From: Croceibacterium_A sp044506885
GTDB lineage: Bacteria; Pseudomonadota; Alphaproteobacteria; Sphingomonadales; Sphingomonadaceae
Assembly (NCBI GenBank): GCA_044506885.1
Contig: JBIQKC010000003.1
Span: 1-64,000 of the forward strand
DNA: 64,000 nucleotides
Direction: 5' to 3'
Positions 17,056-24,186 of this stretch are shown piece after piece (the first letter of the stretch is position 1; each line of letters begins with the position of its first letter). The notes below the pieces were generated by a model. That model did no database searches, had not been told where the DNA came from, and saw only the letters and a program-made list of their open reading frames with translations. The position numbers and the translations under genes are program-made.

Positions 17056-18056
17056 CGACCGGCGCGCCACAGGGACCGGACACGAGCGGTGTGGGCGTGC
17101 TGCTGGTCAACCTCGGCACGCCCGACGCGCCGACGCCGCGCGCCGTCCGGCGCTATCTGGCGGAATTTCTTTCCGACCCGCGCGTGGTGGAAATTCCCGC
17201 CATCGTCTGGCAGCCGATTCTGCGCGGCGCGGTGCTGCGCACGCGCCCGGCGAAATCGGCCCGCGCCTACCGGGAAATCTGGACCGCCGAAGGCTCGCCG
17301 CTCGCCGCGATCACCGCCGCGCAGGCGGACAAGCTCCGGCAGCGGCTGGGCAATGCGGCGCGGGTCCGCTGGGCCATGCGGTATGGCAATCCGCCCATCG
17401 CGGAGGAACTCGCGGCATTGATGGATGCGGGCTGCGAGCGCATCCTGATCGCCCCGCTCTATCCGCAATATTCGGCCGCCACCAACGCCACCGTCGCCGA
17501 CAAGGTGGCCGACGCGCTGCGCGCGATGCGCCGCCAGCCGGCGTTGCGGACATTGCCACCCTACTATGCCGATCCCGCCTATATCGAGGCATTGGCAAAG
17601 GATCTCGGCACACAGATCGACGGACTTCCGTTCGCGCCCGAAGCGCTGCTGCTGAGTTTCCACGGGCTGCCCGAGCGCGCGGTGCGGATGGGCGACCCCT
17701 ACGAGGCGCATTGCCGGGAAACGGCGCGGCTGGTGGAGCAGGCGCTGGCGCGGCCTGGGTTGCGCATCGTGACCAGCTTTCAGTCCCGCTTCGGCCGGGC
17801 CAAATGGCTGGAGCCGGCGACCGATGCTGTGCTGGCGGCGGAAGCGACCGCGGGCGTCAGGCGGATCGCGGTCGCCGCGCCGGGCTTTTCCGCCGATTGC
17901 CTCGAGACGCTGGAAGAGCTGGCGATACGGGGCAAGGAGCAGTTCCTTTCCGCCGGCGGCGAACAGTTCGCCACGCTCGCCTGCCTCAATGCGGGCGATG
18001 CGGGGATGGACATGCTCGAAGCGCTCGTGCGACGCGAACTGGCGGGCTGGATATAG
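17052..18056 (+). CDS. hemH: Ferrochelatase
   Basis: A 334-residue enzyme that inserts Fe2+ into protoporphyrin IX, the last step of haem synthesis. Family marks are LLVNLGTPDAP at the N-terminus, APLYPQYSAATNA, the metal-site His in LSFHGLPERAV and FQSRFGRAKWLEPATD. No C-terminal 2Fe-2S Cys cluster is seen. It starts at GTG (17052), overlapping the stop of the Mo-enzyme gene as GTGA, so both are probably cotranscribed with mrp. Haem supply fits the c-type cytochrome encoded convergently next door. Confidence 0.95.
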   Translation: MTTGAPQGPDTSGVGVLLVNLGTPDAPTPRAVRRYLAEFLSDPRVVEIPAIVWQPILRGAVLRTRPAKSARAYREIWTAEGSPLAAITAAQADKLRQRLGNAARVRWAMRYGNPPIAEELAALMDAGCERILIAPLYPQYSAATNATVADKVADALRAMRRQPALRTLPPYYADPAYIEALAKDLGTQIDGLPFAPEALLLSFHGLPERAVRMGDPYEAHCRETARLVEQALARPGLRIVTSFQSRFGRAKWLEPATDAVLAAEATAGVRRIAVAAPGFSADCLETLEELAIRGKEQFLSAGGEQFATLACLNAGDAGMDMLEALVRRELAGWI

Positions 18057-18071
18057 CCGGGCGAGTGCGGG

Positions 18072-18719
18072 CTACTTCTTCACTGCGAGGATGTAGTCGG
18101 CCAGCACCGCGATGTCGGCATCGTCGATCTGCCCGCCGAAGCCGGGCATCGCGCCCTGACCCCCGGTCACGATGCGGACGATCGCTTCACGGGTCAGGCC
18201 GACGCTGCCGTCGAGTGACGGACCGATGGCGCCCGCCGCGTTCGCGTCCGCGAGCGCGTGGCAGGCGCCGCAAGTCCACTGGTTGAACAGGTCGCGCCCT
18301 GCGGCAGTGTCTACTGCCGGGGCGGCGGTGTCGGGCTGGGCAGCCTCCGGGCGCACGACCTCCGCCGCCGAGGAGGCTTCGCCTGGCTGGCGATTGGCCA
18401 CGGCCGCGAGCGGCGGCGGAGCGGGGTCGGCCGGCGGCAGGGGCGCGGCCGAAACATAGGCGGGCGCGGGCGCGACGGCCACCCATGCGCCGGCCCCGGT
18501 CGCCGCAACCTGCCCGGTGCGCGGACGGGCGTACTGGTCGCTCATCGAGGCAATCGACGCGCCGGTGCGGACGATGCCGTTGGGTGCGGGCAGTCCCGCC
18601 GCGGCCACCTCCGCACCGCGCTGTCCGCTCGCGGAGTCCTGCGTGGCGCAGGCACCGAGCGCCGCCGAGGCCAGCAGGGCGGTGGCCCAACCAATTGCGC
18701 GCATCGCTCTCATCTCCAT
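18072..18719 (-). CDS. c-type cytochrome, probable outer- or inner-membrane lipoprotein
   Basis: About 215 residues. A lipoprotein signal ends in ASAALGAC (Cys lipidated), followed by a long Ala/Pro-rich tether (about 120 residues) and one class I cytochrome c domain: haem motif CGACH, then PGFGGQ with the axial Met in GAMPGFGG. It is likely a periplasmic electron carrier on a flexible arm. The ATG at 18719 has AGGAT 8 nt upstream; two further ATGs follow at once. Its electron donor is unknown; the Mo-hydroxylase-like protein upstream is a candidate, an inference from proximity only. Confidence 0.85.
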   Translation of the reverse strand: MEMRAMRAIGWATALLASAALGACATQDSASGQRGAEVAAAGLPAPNGIVRTGASIASMSDQYARPRTGQVAATGAGAWVAVAPAPAYVSAAPLPPADPAPPPLAAVANRQPGEASSAAEVVRPEAAQPDTAAPAVDTAAGRDLFNQWTCGACHALADANAAGAIGPSLDGSVGLTREAIVRIVTGGQGAMPGFGGQIDDADIAVLADYILAVKK

Positions 18720-18738
18720 CGTGCTTATCCTGCGGCCG

Positions 18739-18897
18739 TCAGAAATCGACCGCGATGCCTTTTCTGACCCAATCGCCATAGCGCGTCGGGCCAAGCCGTT
18801 CATCGTCGACGGTTCTTGCGGGCGCGGGCGGCGGCTCGTCGGTCCAGTAGGCCGGCTTGCGGAATTCGGCCGGACGCCGGGAAGCGCGTTTGCTCAT
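18739..18897 (-). CDS. DUF1674 / SDHAF4-like small protein
   Basis: A 52-residue basic protein whose C-terminus GPTRYGDWVRKGIAVDF is the diagnostic motif of the DUF1674/SDHAF4 family. The mitochondrial member helps assemble succinate dehydrogenase by binding flavinylated SdhA; bacterial members are thought to act alike. The ATG at 18897 gives MSKRASRRPAEFRKPAYW; an in-frame start at 18954 would overlap the divergent rsmB start. No sdh genes are in the window. Confidence 0.75.
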   Translation of the reverse strand: MSKRASRRPAEFRKPAYWTDEPPPAPARTVDDERLGPTRYGDWVRKGIAVDF

Positions 18898-18952
18898 GCG
18901 CCGCAAATGGCGCGGCTGGCGGCGCGGCGCAATGCCTTCTAGGGCGAGGCGC

Positions 18953-20206
18953 ATGAATCGCGCGCCGAAGGAAATCCAGGGCCTCGCCGCCCGCCGCGCG
19001 GCGCTCAGGCTGCTCGACGCCGTGTTGCGGCGGGGCGAAACGCTGGATCAGGCGGCGGGCCCGGCGACCAAGGGGCTTCTGACCAGTTCCGACGCCGCTC
19101 TCGCCCGCGCCATCGCCGGAGATGTCCTGCGCTGGCTGGCCGATCTCGATGCGCTGATCGATTCCGCCACCCGCCAGCGGCTCGCGGACGACGCCAAGGC
19201 GCGGACCGTGCTGCGGATCATGCTGGCGCAATGGCTGCGGCTCGACACGCCACCGCACGCGGTGGTGGCGACCGGCCTGCCGCTTCTCGCGGGCGGTCCG
19301 CGCAGGCTGGCCCATGGCGTATTCGGCGCGCTGGTGCGCAAAGGTGTTAAGCTGCCTGCCGCCCCCACCCTGCCTGAGCCTGTAACCAGGCGCTGGGGAC
19401 AACGCGCGGCGGCCATTGCCGCGGGCCTCGCCGCACCGCCTCCGCTCGACCTGACTTTGCGCGATCCAGCCGAAACGGCACGGTGGGCCGAACGCCTCGG
19501 TGGAACGAGCCTCATGCCGGGTCATGTACGCCTGCCGCGCGGCGCGGCCGTTGCCGACCTTCCCGGCTATGCGGAGGGCGCGTGGTGGGTGCAGGACCTC
19601 GCCGCCTCGCTTCCCGCGCGCCTGCTCGGCCCCGGCGACGGCCGCCGTGCGCTCGATCTCTGCGCCGCGCCGGGCGGGAAGGCGCTGCAACTGGCGGCGG
19701 CGGGATGGCGGGTGACCGCACTCGACGTGAGCGGCAAACGGCTGGACCGGCTGCGCGAAAACCTTGTCCGCACTGGCCTCTCGGCCGAGGTCGTGGTCGC
19801 GGACGCGCGGCAATGGCGGCCCGACGCGCCGTTCGATGCAGTGCTGCTCGACGCCCCCTGCACCGCCACCGGCACCGCGCGCCGCCATCCCGACGTGCTG
19901 CACCGCGTGGGCGAAAGGCAGATCGCGGAAATGGCCGCGCTGCAACGCGAGCTGCTGGACCGGGCGAGCGCATGGCTGAAACCCGGCGGAAAGCTGGTCT
20001 ATGCGGTCTGTTCGCTGGAGCGGGAGGAAGGCGAAAGACAGCCTGCGCCCCCTGCCCCTACCCTTGTCGCAGATCCGATCCTGCCGGGGGAACTGCCGGA
20101 CTCGATCATACCCGACGCCGAAGGCCGGTTGCGCACCGATCCGGGCATGTTGCCGGCCGAAGGCGGGCTCGATGGCTTTTTCGTGGCGCGTTGGCGGGCG
20201 GCTTAG
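18953..20206 (+). CDS. rsmB: rRNA cytosine-C5 methyltransferase, RsmB/NOP2 family
   Basis: A 417-residue enzyme. The N-terminal NusB-like RNA-binding region (about 1-140) precedes the SAM-dependent domain: DLCAAPGGKALQLAAAG (motif I), DARQWRPDAPFDAVLLDAPC (motif IV Cys) and YAVCSLEREEGE (motif VI catalytic Cys). RsmB methylates C967 of 16S rRNA. The start at ATG 18953 follows AGGGCGAGG. Its stop overlaps the convergent msrA stop by 4 bp (20203-20206), leaving no room for a terminator between them. Confidence 0.9.
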   Translation: MNRAPKEIQGLAARRAALRLLDAVLRRGETLDQAAGPATKGLLTSSDAALARAIAGDVLRWLADLDALIDSATRQRLADDAKARTVLRIMLAQWLRLDTPPHAVVATGLPLLAGGPRRLAHGVFGALVRKGVKLPAAPTLPEPVTRRWGQRAAAIAAGLAAPPPLDLTLRDPAETARWAERLGGTSLMPGHVRLPRGAAVADLPGYAEGAWWVQDLAASLPARLLGPGDGRRALDLCAAPGGKALQLAAAGWRVTALDVSGKRLDRLRENLVRTGLSAEVVVADARQWRPDAPFDAVLLDAPCTATGTARRHPDVLHRVGERQIAEMAALQRELLDRASAWLKPGGKLVYAVCSLEREEGERQPAPPAPTLVADPILPGELPDSIIPDAEGRLRTDPGMLPAEGGLDGFFVARWRAA

Positions 20207-20739
20207 GTCCTGACCTTGGCCGCGAAGCTCTTGCGCAGCTTCATCAGCTTGGGCGGGATCACCGCAAGGCAATAAGGATTGCGCTGGCCTTCGCCCTCCC
20301 AGTATTCCTGATGATAGTCCTCGGCCGGATACCATTCGGCCGGGCCTTCGATCGTCGTCACCGCCGTCTGGCCCGGATGATCGGCGTTCCAGCGCGCAAT
20401 CGCCGCTTCCGCCTCCGCCCGCTGCGCATCGCCCCGCGGGAAGATCGCGCTGCGATACTGCGTGCCGACATCGTTGCCCTGGCGATTGAGCTGGGTCGGG
20501 TCGTGCGTGCCCATGAACACGTCGAGGATTTCCGCGAGCGAGATGACGGCGGGATCGTAGGTCACCCGGATCGCCTCGGCATGGCCGGTACCGCCGCCGC
20601 AGACCTGCCTGTAGGTCGGGTCGGGCACAGTGCCGCCGATATAGCCGCTTTCGACTTCGGCCACGCCGATCACGTCGCGGAACACCGCTTCGGTGCACCA
20701 GAAGCACCCGCCCGCGACAATCGCCGTTTCCCGTGTCAT
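20203..20739 (-). CDS. msrA: Peptide-methionine (S)-S-oxide reductase MsrA
   Basis: A 178-residue cytoplasmic enzyme that reduces the S epimer of methionine sulfoxide. The catalytic Cys12 is in AGGCFWCTEAVF, and GYIGGTVPDPTYRQVCGGGTGHAEA, DPTQLNRQGNDVGTQYRS and YHQEYW (in two parts) line the pocket. The ATG at 20739 has AAGGAG 6 nt upstream; the longer frame to 20847 is not family-like. Together with msrB at 7220 the window holds a full methionine-sulfoxide repair pair. Confidence 0.95.
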   Translation of the reverse strand: MTRETAIVAGGCFWCTEAVFRDVIGVAEVESGYIGGTVPDPTYRQVCGGGTGHAEAIRVTYDPAVISLAEILDVFMGTHDPTQLNRQGNDVGTQYRSAIFPRGDAQRAEAEAAIARWNADHPGQTAVTTIEGPAEWYPAEDYHQEYWEGEGQRNPYCLAVIPPKLMKLRKSFAAKVRT

Positions 20740-20804
20740 CGTCCGCTCCTTCGTGCGCCCTAGATGGGGACGCGCAATCGCCTTGTCATCCCGCAACCGC
20801 AGGC

Positions 20805-20821
20805 TAGGGTCCGTACTCAAG
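20805..20821 (+). repeat. Dispersed 17-mer TAGGGTCCGTACTCAAG
   Basis: Identical to 1321-1337 and located in the gap between divergent msrA and the methyltransferase-like gene. The first 12 nt also occur on the minus strand at 11578-11589. Its position, about 20 nt before an ATG, would place it in a promoter or leader. Confidence 0.5.
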
Positions 20822-20839
20822 ACCTCCGGGAGAGTTACC

Positions 20840-21688
20840 ATGCGCATGATGCTCCTCGCCGCCGTGACGTCGATGGCCGTTCCGGCCGCCCTCTCGCTCC
20901 CCGCGCCAGCTGCGGCGCAGGAGGCGCAGGCGAACCCCGCGCTATCCGCCGCGATCGCCCATGAGCGGCGCGACGGGGATCGCGCGCGCGACCGTTACCG
21001 CAATCCGGCGGAAACGCTGGCCTTCTTCCAGGTCGAGCCCGGAATGACTGTGGTGGACTACATGCCCGCCGGCGGCTGGTACACGCGCATAGTGGTTCCG
21101 TACCTGGGCGATGAAGGAACCTACATCGCGCTCAATCCCGAGCTTCACCCGGAAATGACCGGATACTGGGACATGTATCGCGGCACGGCGGAGAAATTTC
21201 CCGCCGAAGCGCGCGAATGGCTGGGCGGCGAAGGCGCGCGCGTGATCGGGGCCAATACCGACGATGTGCCGGAAGATCTTTCAGGCGCCGCCGACCGCTT
21301 CCTGATCTTCCGCGAAATCCACAACATGCGCCGGTTCGGCTGGCTTCACGACAGTCTGGTCACGGCTCGCAAGCTACTGAAGGACGACGGCTTGCTCGGC
21401 GTGGTGCAGCACCGCGCCAGGCCGGATGCGCCCGCCGCCTACACGCTGGGCGACAACGGCTACCAGCGCGAGAAAGATGTGATCGCATTGTTCGACGCCT
21501 ATGGCTTCGAGCTGGTGGCGAAGAGCGAGATCAACGCCAATCCGAACGATCCGGCCAACTGGGAAGGCGGCGTATGGACCCTGCCGCCCGGCTATCGCGG
21601 TGCGCCCGAAGGCTCCGCCCGCCGCGCCGAGCTGGATGCGATCGGCGAAAGCGACCGGATGACGCTGTTGTTCCGCAAGCGGCCCTGA
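20840..21688 (+). CDS. Exported methyltransferase-fold protein
   Basis: A 282-residue protein with a Sec signal peptide (MRMMLLAAVTSMAVPAALSL...AAAQ). The mature part resembles a class I methyltransferase fold: PGMTVVDYMPAGGWYTRIVVPYLG corresponds to motif I, though the Gly-rich loop is replaced by MPAGGW, and LLKDDGLLGVVQHRA matches a later strand. This family is commonly annotated as a secreted SAM-dependent methyltransferase, but SAM is not expected in the periplasm, so the ligand or reaction may differ. The ATG at 20840 has GGGAGAG upstream. Divergent from msrA. Confidence 0.75.
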   Translation: MRMMLLAAVTSMAVPAALSLPAPAAAQEAQANPALSAAIAHERRDGDRARDRYRNPAETLAFFQVEPGMTVVDYMPAGGWYTRIVVPYLGDEGTYIALNPELHPEMTGYWDMYRGTAEKFPAEAREWLGGEGARVIGANTDDVPEDLSGAADRFLIFREIHNMRRFGWLHDSLVTARKLLKDDGLLGVVQHRARPDAPAAYTLGDNGYQREKDVIALFDAYGFELVAKSEINANPNDPANWEGGVWTLPPGYRGAPEGSARRAELDAIGESDRMTLLFRKRP

Positions 21689-21729
21689 CGCCGCTTGTGC
21701 GAGCGGTATGGGGGACTAGATAGCGGCGC

Positions 21730-22608
21730 ATGAGAACACTCACCGTCGCCGCGCTGCAACTTCCCCTCGGCTCGCAGGACGAGACCGCGAACATCGCCGC
21801 CGTTTCGGCGCTGGTCGAGGATGCGGCCGGCAGGGGAGCACAGGTCGTGCTGCCGCCGGAGCTGTTTTCCGGCCCCTATTTCTGCAAGGTGGAGGACGAC
21901 GCGCTGTTCGCGCTTGCCCGACCCACGGTGGAGCATCCCTCGGTAGTGGCGATGCGCAAGCTGGCGAAGGCGCTCAAAGTCGCCATCCCGACCAGCTTCT
22001 TCGAGCGCGACGGACATCACTACTACAACACGCTGGCGATGATCGACGCCGAGGGCGAGATCGTGGGCACGTATCGCAAGAGCCACATTCCCGACGGGCC
22101 GGGTTACGAGGAGAAGTTCTATTTCCGCCCCGGCAACGACGGGTTCAAGGTGTGGGATCTGTTCGGCGCGCGGATCGGCATCGGGATCTGCTGGGACCAG
22201 TGGTATCCCGAAACGGCGCGCGTGCTGGCGCTGAAGGGCGCGGAAGCGCTGTTCTACCCCACCGCGATCGGCTCCGAACCCAAGGACGCGGACATGGACA
22301 CCAGCCGCATGTGGCGCCGGGCGATGATCGGCCATGCCGTCAGCAACTGCATGCCGGTGGTCGCCGCCAACCGCATCGGGCGCGAAGCGGAACAGGGCGG
22401 CGCCGAAGGTGTCGGGGGGCAGTCGTTCTACGGCCACAGCTTCATCTGCGACGAATGGGGCGACATGCTGGCCGAGTTCGGACGCGAGGAAACCGGCGCG
22501 CTGGTGGCCACGCTCGATCTCGACGCGGCGGCGAAACATCGCGCAAGCTGGGGCTTCTTCCGCGACCGCCGCCCGCAGCTCTACGGCCGCATCGCCGAGG
22601 ACATCTGA
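21730..22608 (+). CDS. aguB: N-carbamoylputrescine amidase
   Basis: A 292-residue carbon-nitrogen hydrolase. The Glu-Lys-Cys triad is E44 (LPPELFSGPYF), K117 (GTYRKSHIPDGPGYEEK) and C154 (GIGICWDQWYPE). The SGPYF/HIPDGPGY signature and length match AguB, which releases putrescine from N-carbamoylputrescine in the arginine-decarboxylase/agmatine route. The agmatine deiminase partner AguA is not in the window. Its stop overlaps the folK frame. Cytoplasmic. Confidence 0.9.
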   Translation: MRTLTVAALQLPLGSQDETANIAAVSALVEDAAGRGAQVVLPPELFSGPYFCKVEDDALFALARPTVEHPSVVAMRKLAKALKVAIPTSFFERDGHHYYNTLAMIDAEGEIVGTYRKSHIPDGPGYEEKFYFRPGNDGFKVWDLFGARIGIGICWDQWYPETARVLALKGAEALFYPTAIGSEPKDADMDTSRMWRRAMIGHAVSNCMPVVAANRIGREAEQGGAEGVGGQSFYGHSFICDEWGDMLAEFGREETGALVATLDLDAAAKHRASWGFFRDRRPQLYGRIAEDI

Positions 22609-23111
22609 CTCCCCTGCTTCCCTGGCTCTATCTCATCGCGCTCGGTTCCAACCGGCGGCACCATCGCTTCGGGCGGCCGCGCGACGTGCTGATGGCGGCG
22701 CTGGACGAGCTGGCGCGCCAGGGCGTGGAGGTGGTGTGCGCCGCGCCGGTGCTGACGAGCGCCGCGGTCGGCCCTTCGCTGCGCCGCTATGCCAACAGCG
22801 CCGCCCTGATCGCCACCCCGCTCGACCCGCCCGCGCTGCTGGCGCTGTGCAAGCGCGTCGAACACGCCTTCGGACGGCGCAAGGGGGGGCAGCGCTGGAC
22901 CTCGCGCGTACTCGACCTCGACCTGATCCTGTGGAGCGGCGGGCCGTTCGCCGGCCCCGGCCTGACGGTGCCCCACCCGCTGTTCCGCGAGCGGGACTTC
23001 GTCCTCGCTCCGGCGGCGCGCATAGCCCCGGACTGGCGCGATCCCGTTTCGGGCCTGACGGTGCGGCAGCTTCACGCGCGGTTGACCAGCCCCCGCGCGG
23101 CTCATAGGTGA
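22605..23111 (+). CDS. folK: 2-amino-4-hydroxy-6-hydroxymethyldihydropteridine diphosphokinase
   Basis: About 168 residues; transfers pyrophosphate from ATP to the pterin in folate synthesis. The N-terminal YLIALGSNRRHH, the central RYANSAALI and the RVLDLDLILW metal-binding motif are diagnostic, and VPHPLFRERDFVLAPAA closes the domain. No ATG, GTG or TTG occurs in frame close to the domain start: the candidates are CTG at 22605 (CTGA overlap with the aguB stop) or CTG at 22614. Upstream canonical starts lie well inside aguB. It is followed at once by tRNA-Lys. Confidence 0.88.
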   Translation: MTPLLPWLYLIALGSNRRHHRFGRPRDVLMAALDELARQGVEVVCAAPVLTSAAVGPSLRRYANSAALIATPLDPPALLALCKRVEHAFGRRKGGQRWTSRVLDLDLILWSGGPFAGPGLTVPHPLFRERDFVLAPAARIAPDWRDPVSGLTVRQLHARLTSPRAAHR

Positions 23112-23123
23112 CCGCTCGTGGTC

Positions 23124-23199
23124 GGGCCCTTAGCTCAGTCGGTAGAGCAACTGACTTTTAATCAGTAGGTCGCTGGTTCGAATCCAGCAGGGCTCACCA
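23124..23199 (+). tRNA. tRNA-Lys (anticodon TTT)
   Basis: A 76-nt cloverleaf with encoded CCA. The acceptor arms GGGCCCT/AGGGCTC pair (one G-U), the D-arm has AGCTCAGTCGGTAGAGC, the anticodon arm ACTGA-CTTTTAA-TCAGT puts TTT at 23157-23159, and the T-arm is GCTGG-TTCGAAT-CCAGC. It begins 12 nt after folK. It probably reads both AAA and AAG. Confidence 0.97.
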
Positions 23200-23228
23200 C
23201 CGTCCACCCGGCCGCCAAGACGCTTGAC

Positions 23229-23263
23229 GGCTTATTCTCAAGTTAATAGATTGAGAATAAGCC
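23229..23263. promoter_or_regulatory. 13-bp perfect inverted repeat downstream of tRNA-Lys
   Basis: GGCTTATTCTCAA (23229-23241) and TTGAGAATAAGCC (23251-23263) are perfect arms around GTTAATAGA. The AT-rich element stands out from its surroundings and lies 30 nt after the tRNA and about 48 nt before a GATase gene. It could end the tRNA transcript or be an operator of the downstream gene; no T-tract follows. Confidence 0.5.
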
Positions 23264-23311
23264 TGTGGCGATTCCACAAGCCTCCCCTGTCTTGCCCCGC
23301 CGACCTTGCCG

Positions 23312-24049
23312 ATGAAGACCGCGCTGATAATTCGTCACGTCCCGCACGAGGGAATCGCGGGATTCCGGCAGCCGGTGGAGGCCGCCGGATACGGGATCGA
23401 CCGAATCGACGTAACCGATCCGGAGTTCTCGTCGCTCGATCTGCGGCAGCCCGACCTGCTGATCATGATGGGCGGGCCGATGAGCGTTTACGAACAGGAT
23501 CGCTATCCCTGGATCGCATGCCAGATGCGGCGTCTCGCGCTCCGCCTCGATCTCGATCGGCCGACGCTGGGCGTGTGCTTCGGAGCGCAGATGATCGCCG
23601 CGGCGCTTGGCGCGAAGGTCTATCGCGGCGCCGTCAGCGAAATCGGTTTTCATCCGCTGGCGATCGCGCAGGGATCGGGTTCGACCCTGTTGCGCAATCT
23701 GGAGGATGTCCCGCTGCTCCACTGGCACAGCGATACGTTCACCCTGCCGCAGGGCGCCGAACGTCTCGCCTCGAGCGAACGCTACCGCAACCAGGCGTTT
23801 CGCCGCGGCAATATCCTGGGATTGCAATTCCATGCCGAGATGGGGCTGGACGAACGCTTCCACGTCTGGACGTCGGAATGGCCGGGCGACATCGCCCGAA
23901 GCGGTACGACGGTGGACCAGTTGCGGGATGACCACGAACGCTTCGGCCCGCAGGCGGTGGAGGCGGGAAGGACGATGATTTCCGCGTGGCTGCGCACACT
24001 GAACGAACCTGTGGAAGTGTACCGGGGCGAGAGCGCGATCGCACGGTAA
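23312..24049 (+). CDS. Class I glutamine amidotransferase (GMP synthase-like GATase1)
   Basis: A 245-residue stand-alone GATase1 domain. The nucleophile Cys sits in LGVCFGAQMIA, the oxyanion loop in LIMMGGPMSVYE and the catalytic His-x-Glu in LQFHAEMG. Such proteins hydrolyse Gln or gamma-glutamyl compounds; a partner synthase is not adjacent, so it may cleave a gamma-glutamylated amine. Linkage with aguB (putrescine) is suggestive but it is separated by folK and a tRNA. The ATG at 23312 is chosen; a TTG two codons earlier is possible. Confidence 0.82.
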   Translation: MKTALIIRHVPHEGIAGFRQPVEAAGYGIDRIDVTDPEFSSLDLRQPDLLIMMGGPMSVYEQDRYPWIACQMRRLALRLDLDRPTLGVCFGAQMIAAALGAKVYRGAVSEIGFHPLAIAQGSGSTLLRNLEDVPLLHWHSDTFTLPQGAERLASSERYRNQAFRRGNILGLQFHAEMGLDERFHVWTSEWPGDIARSGTTVDQLRDDHERFGPQAVEAGRTMISAWLRTLNEPVEVYRGESAIAR

Positions 24050-24186
24050 ACGTATCAGACGAAACCGGAAATCCGGCTCCTAACAGCTTCTGTCATATCC
24101 CTCACGGCCATTGTCAGCGGACGCCGCCGGCCGCCGGGCCTAGGCCGGTCGGCGTTTGAACGGGCCAATCTGGGGGACATTACCGC

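Noticed and set aside
14395..17070. An 891-codon minus-strand frame opposite mrp and the molybdenum enzyme
   Set aside because: It crosses two unrelated genes and has Arg/Gly-rich composition typical of antisense shadows in high-GC DNA.
23124..23311. tRNA-Lys as an integration site of a genomic island
   Set aside because: No integrase, no repeat of the tRNA 3' end is visible downstream, and neighbouring base composition is normal. Only the AT-rich palindrome is unusual.
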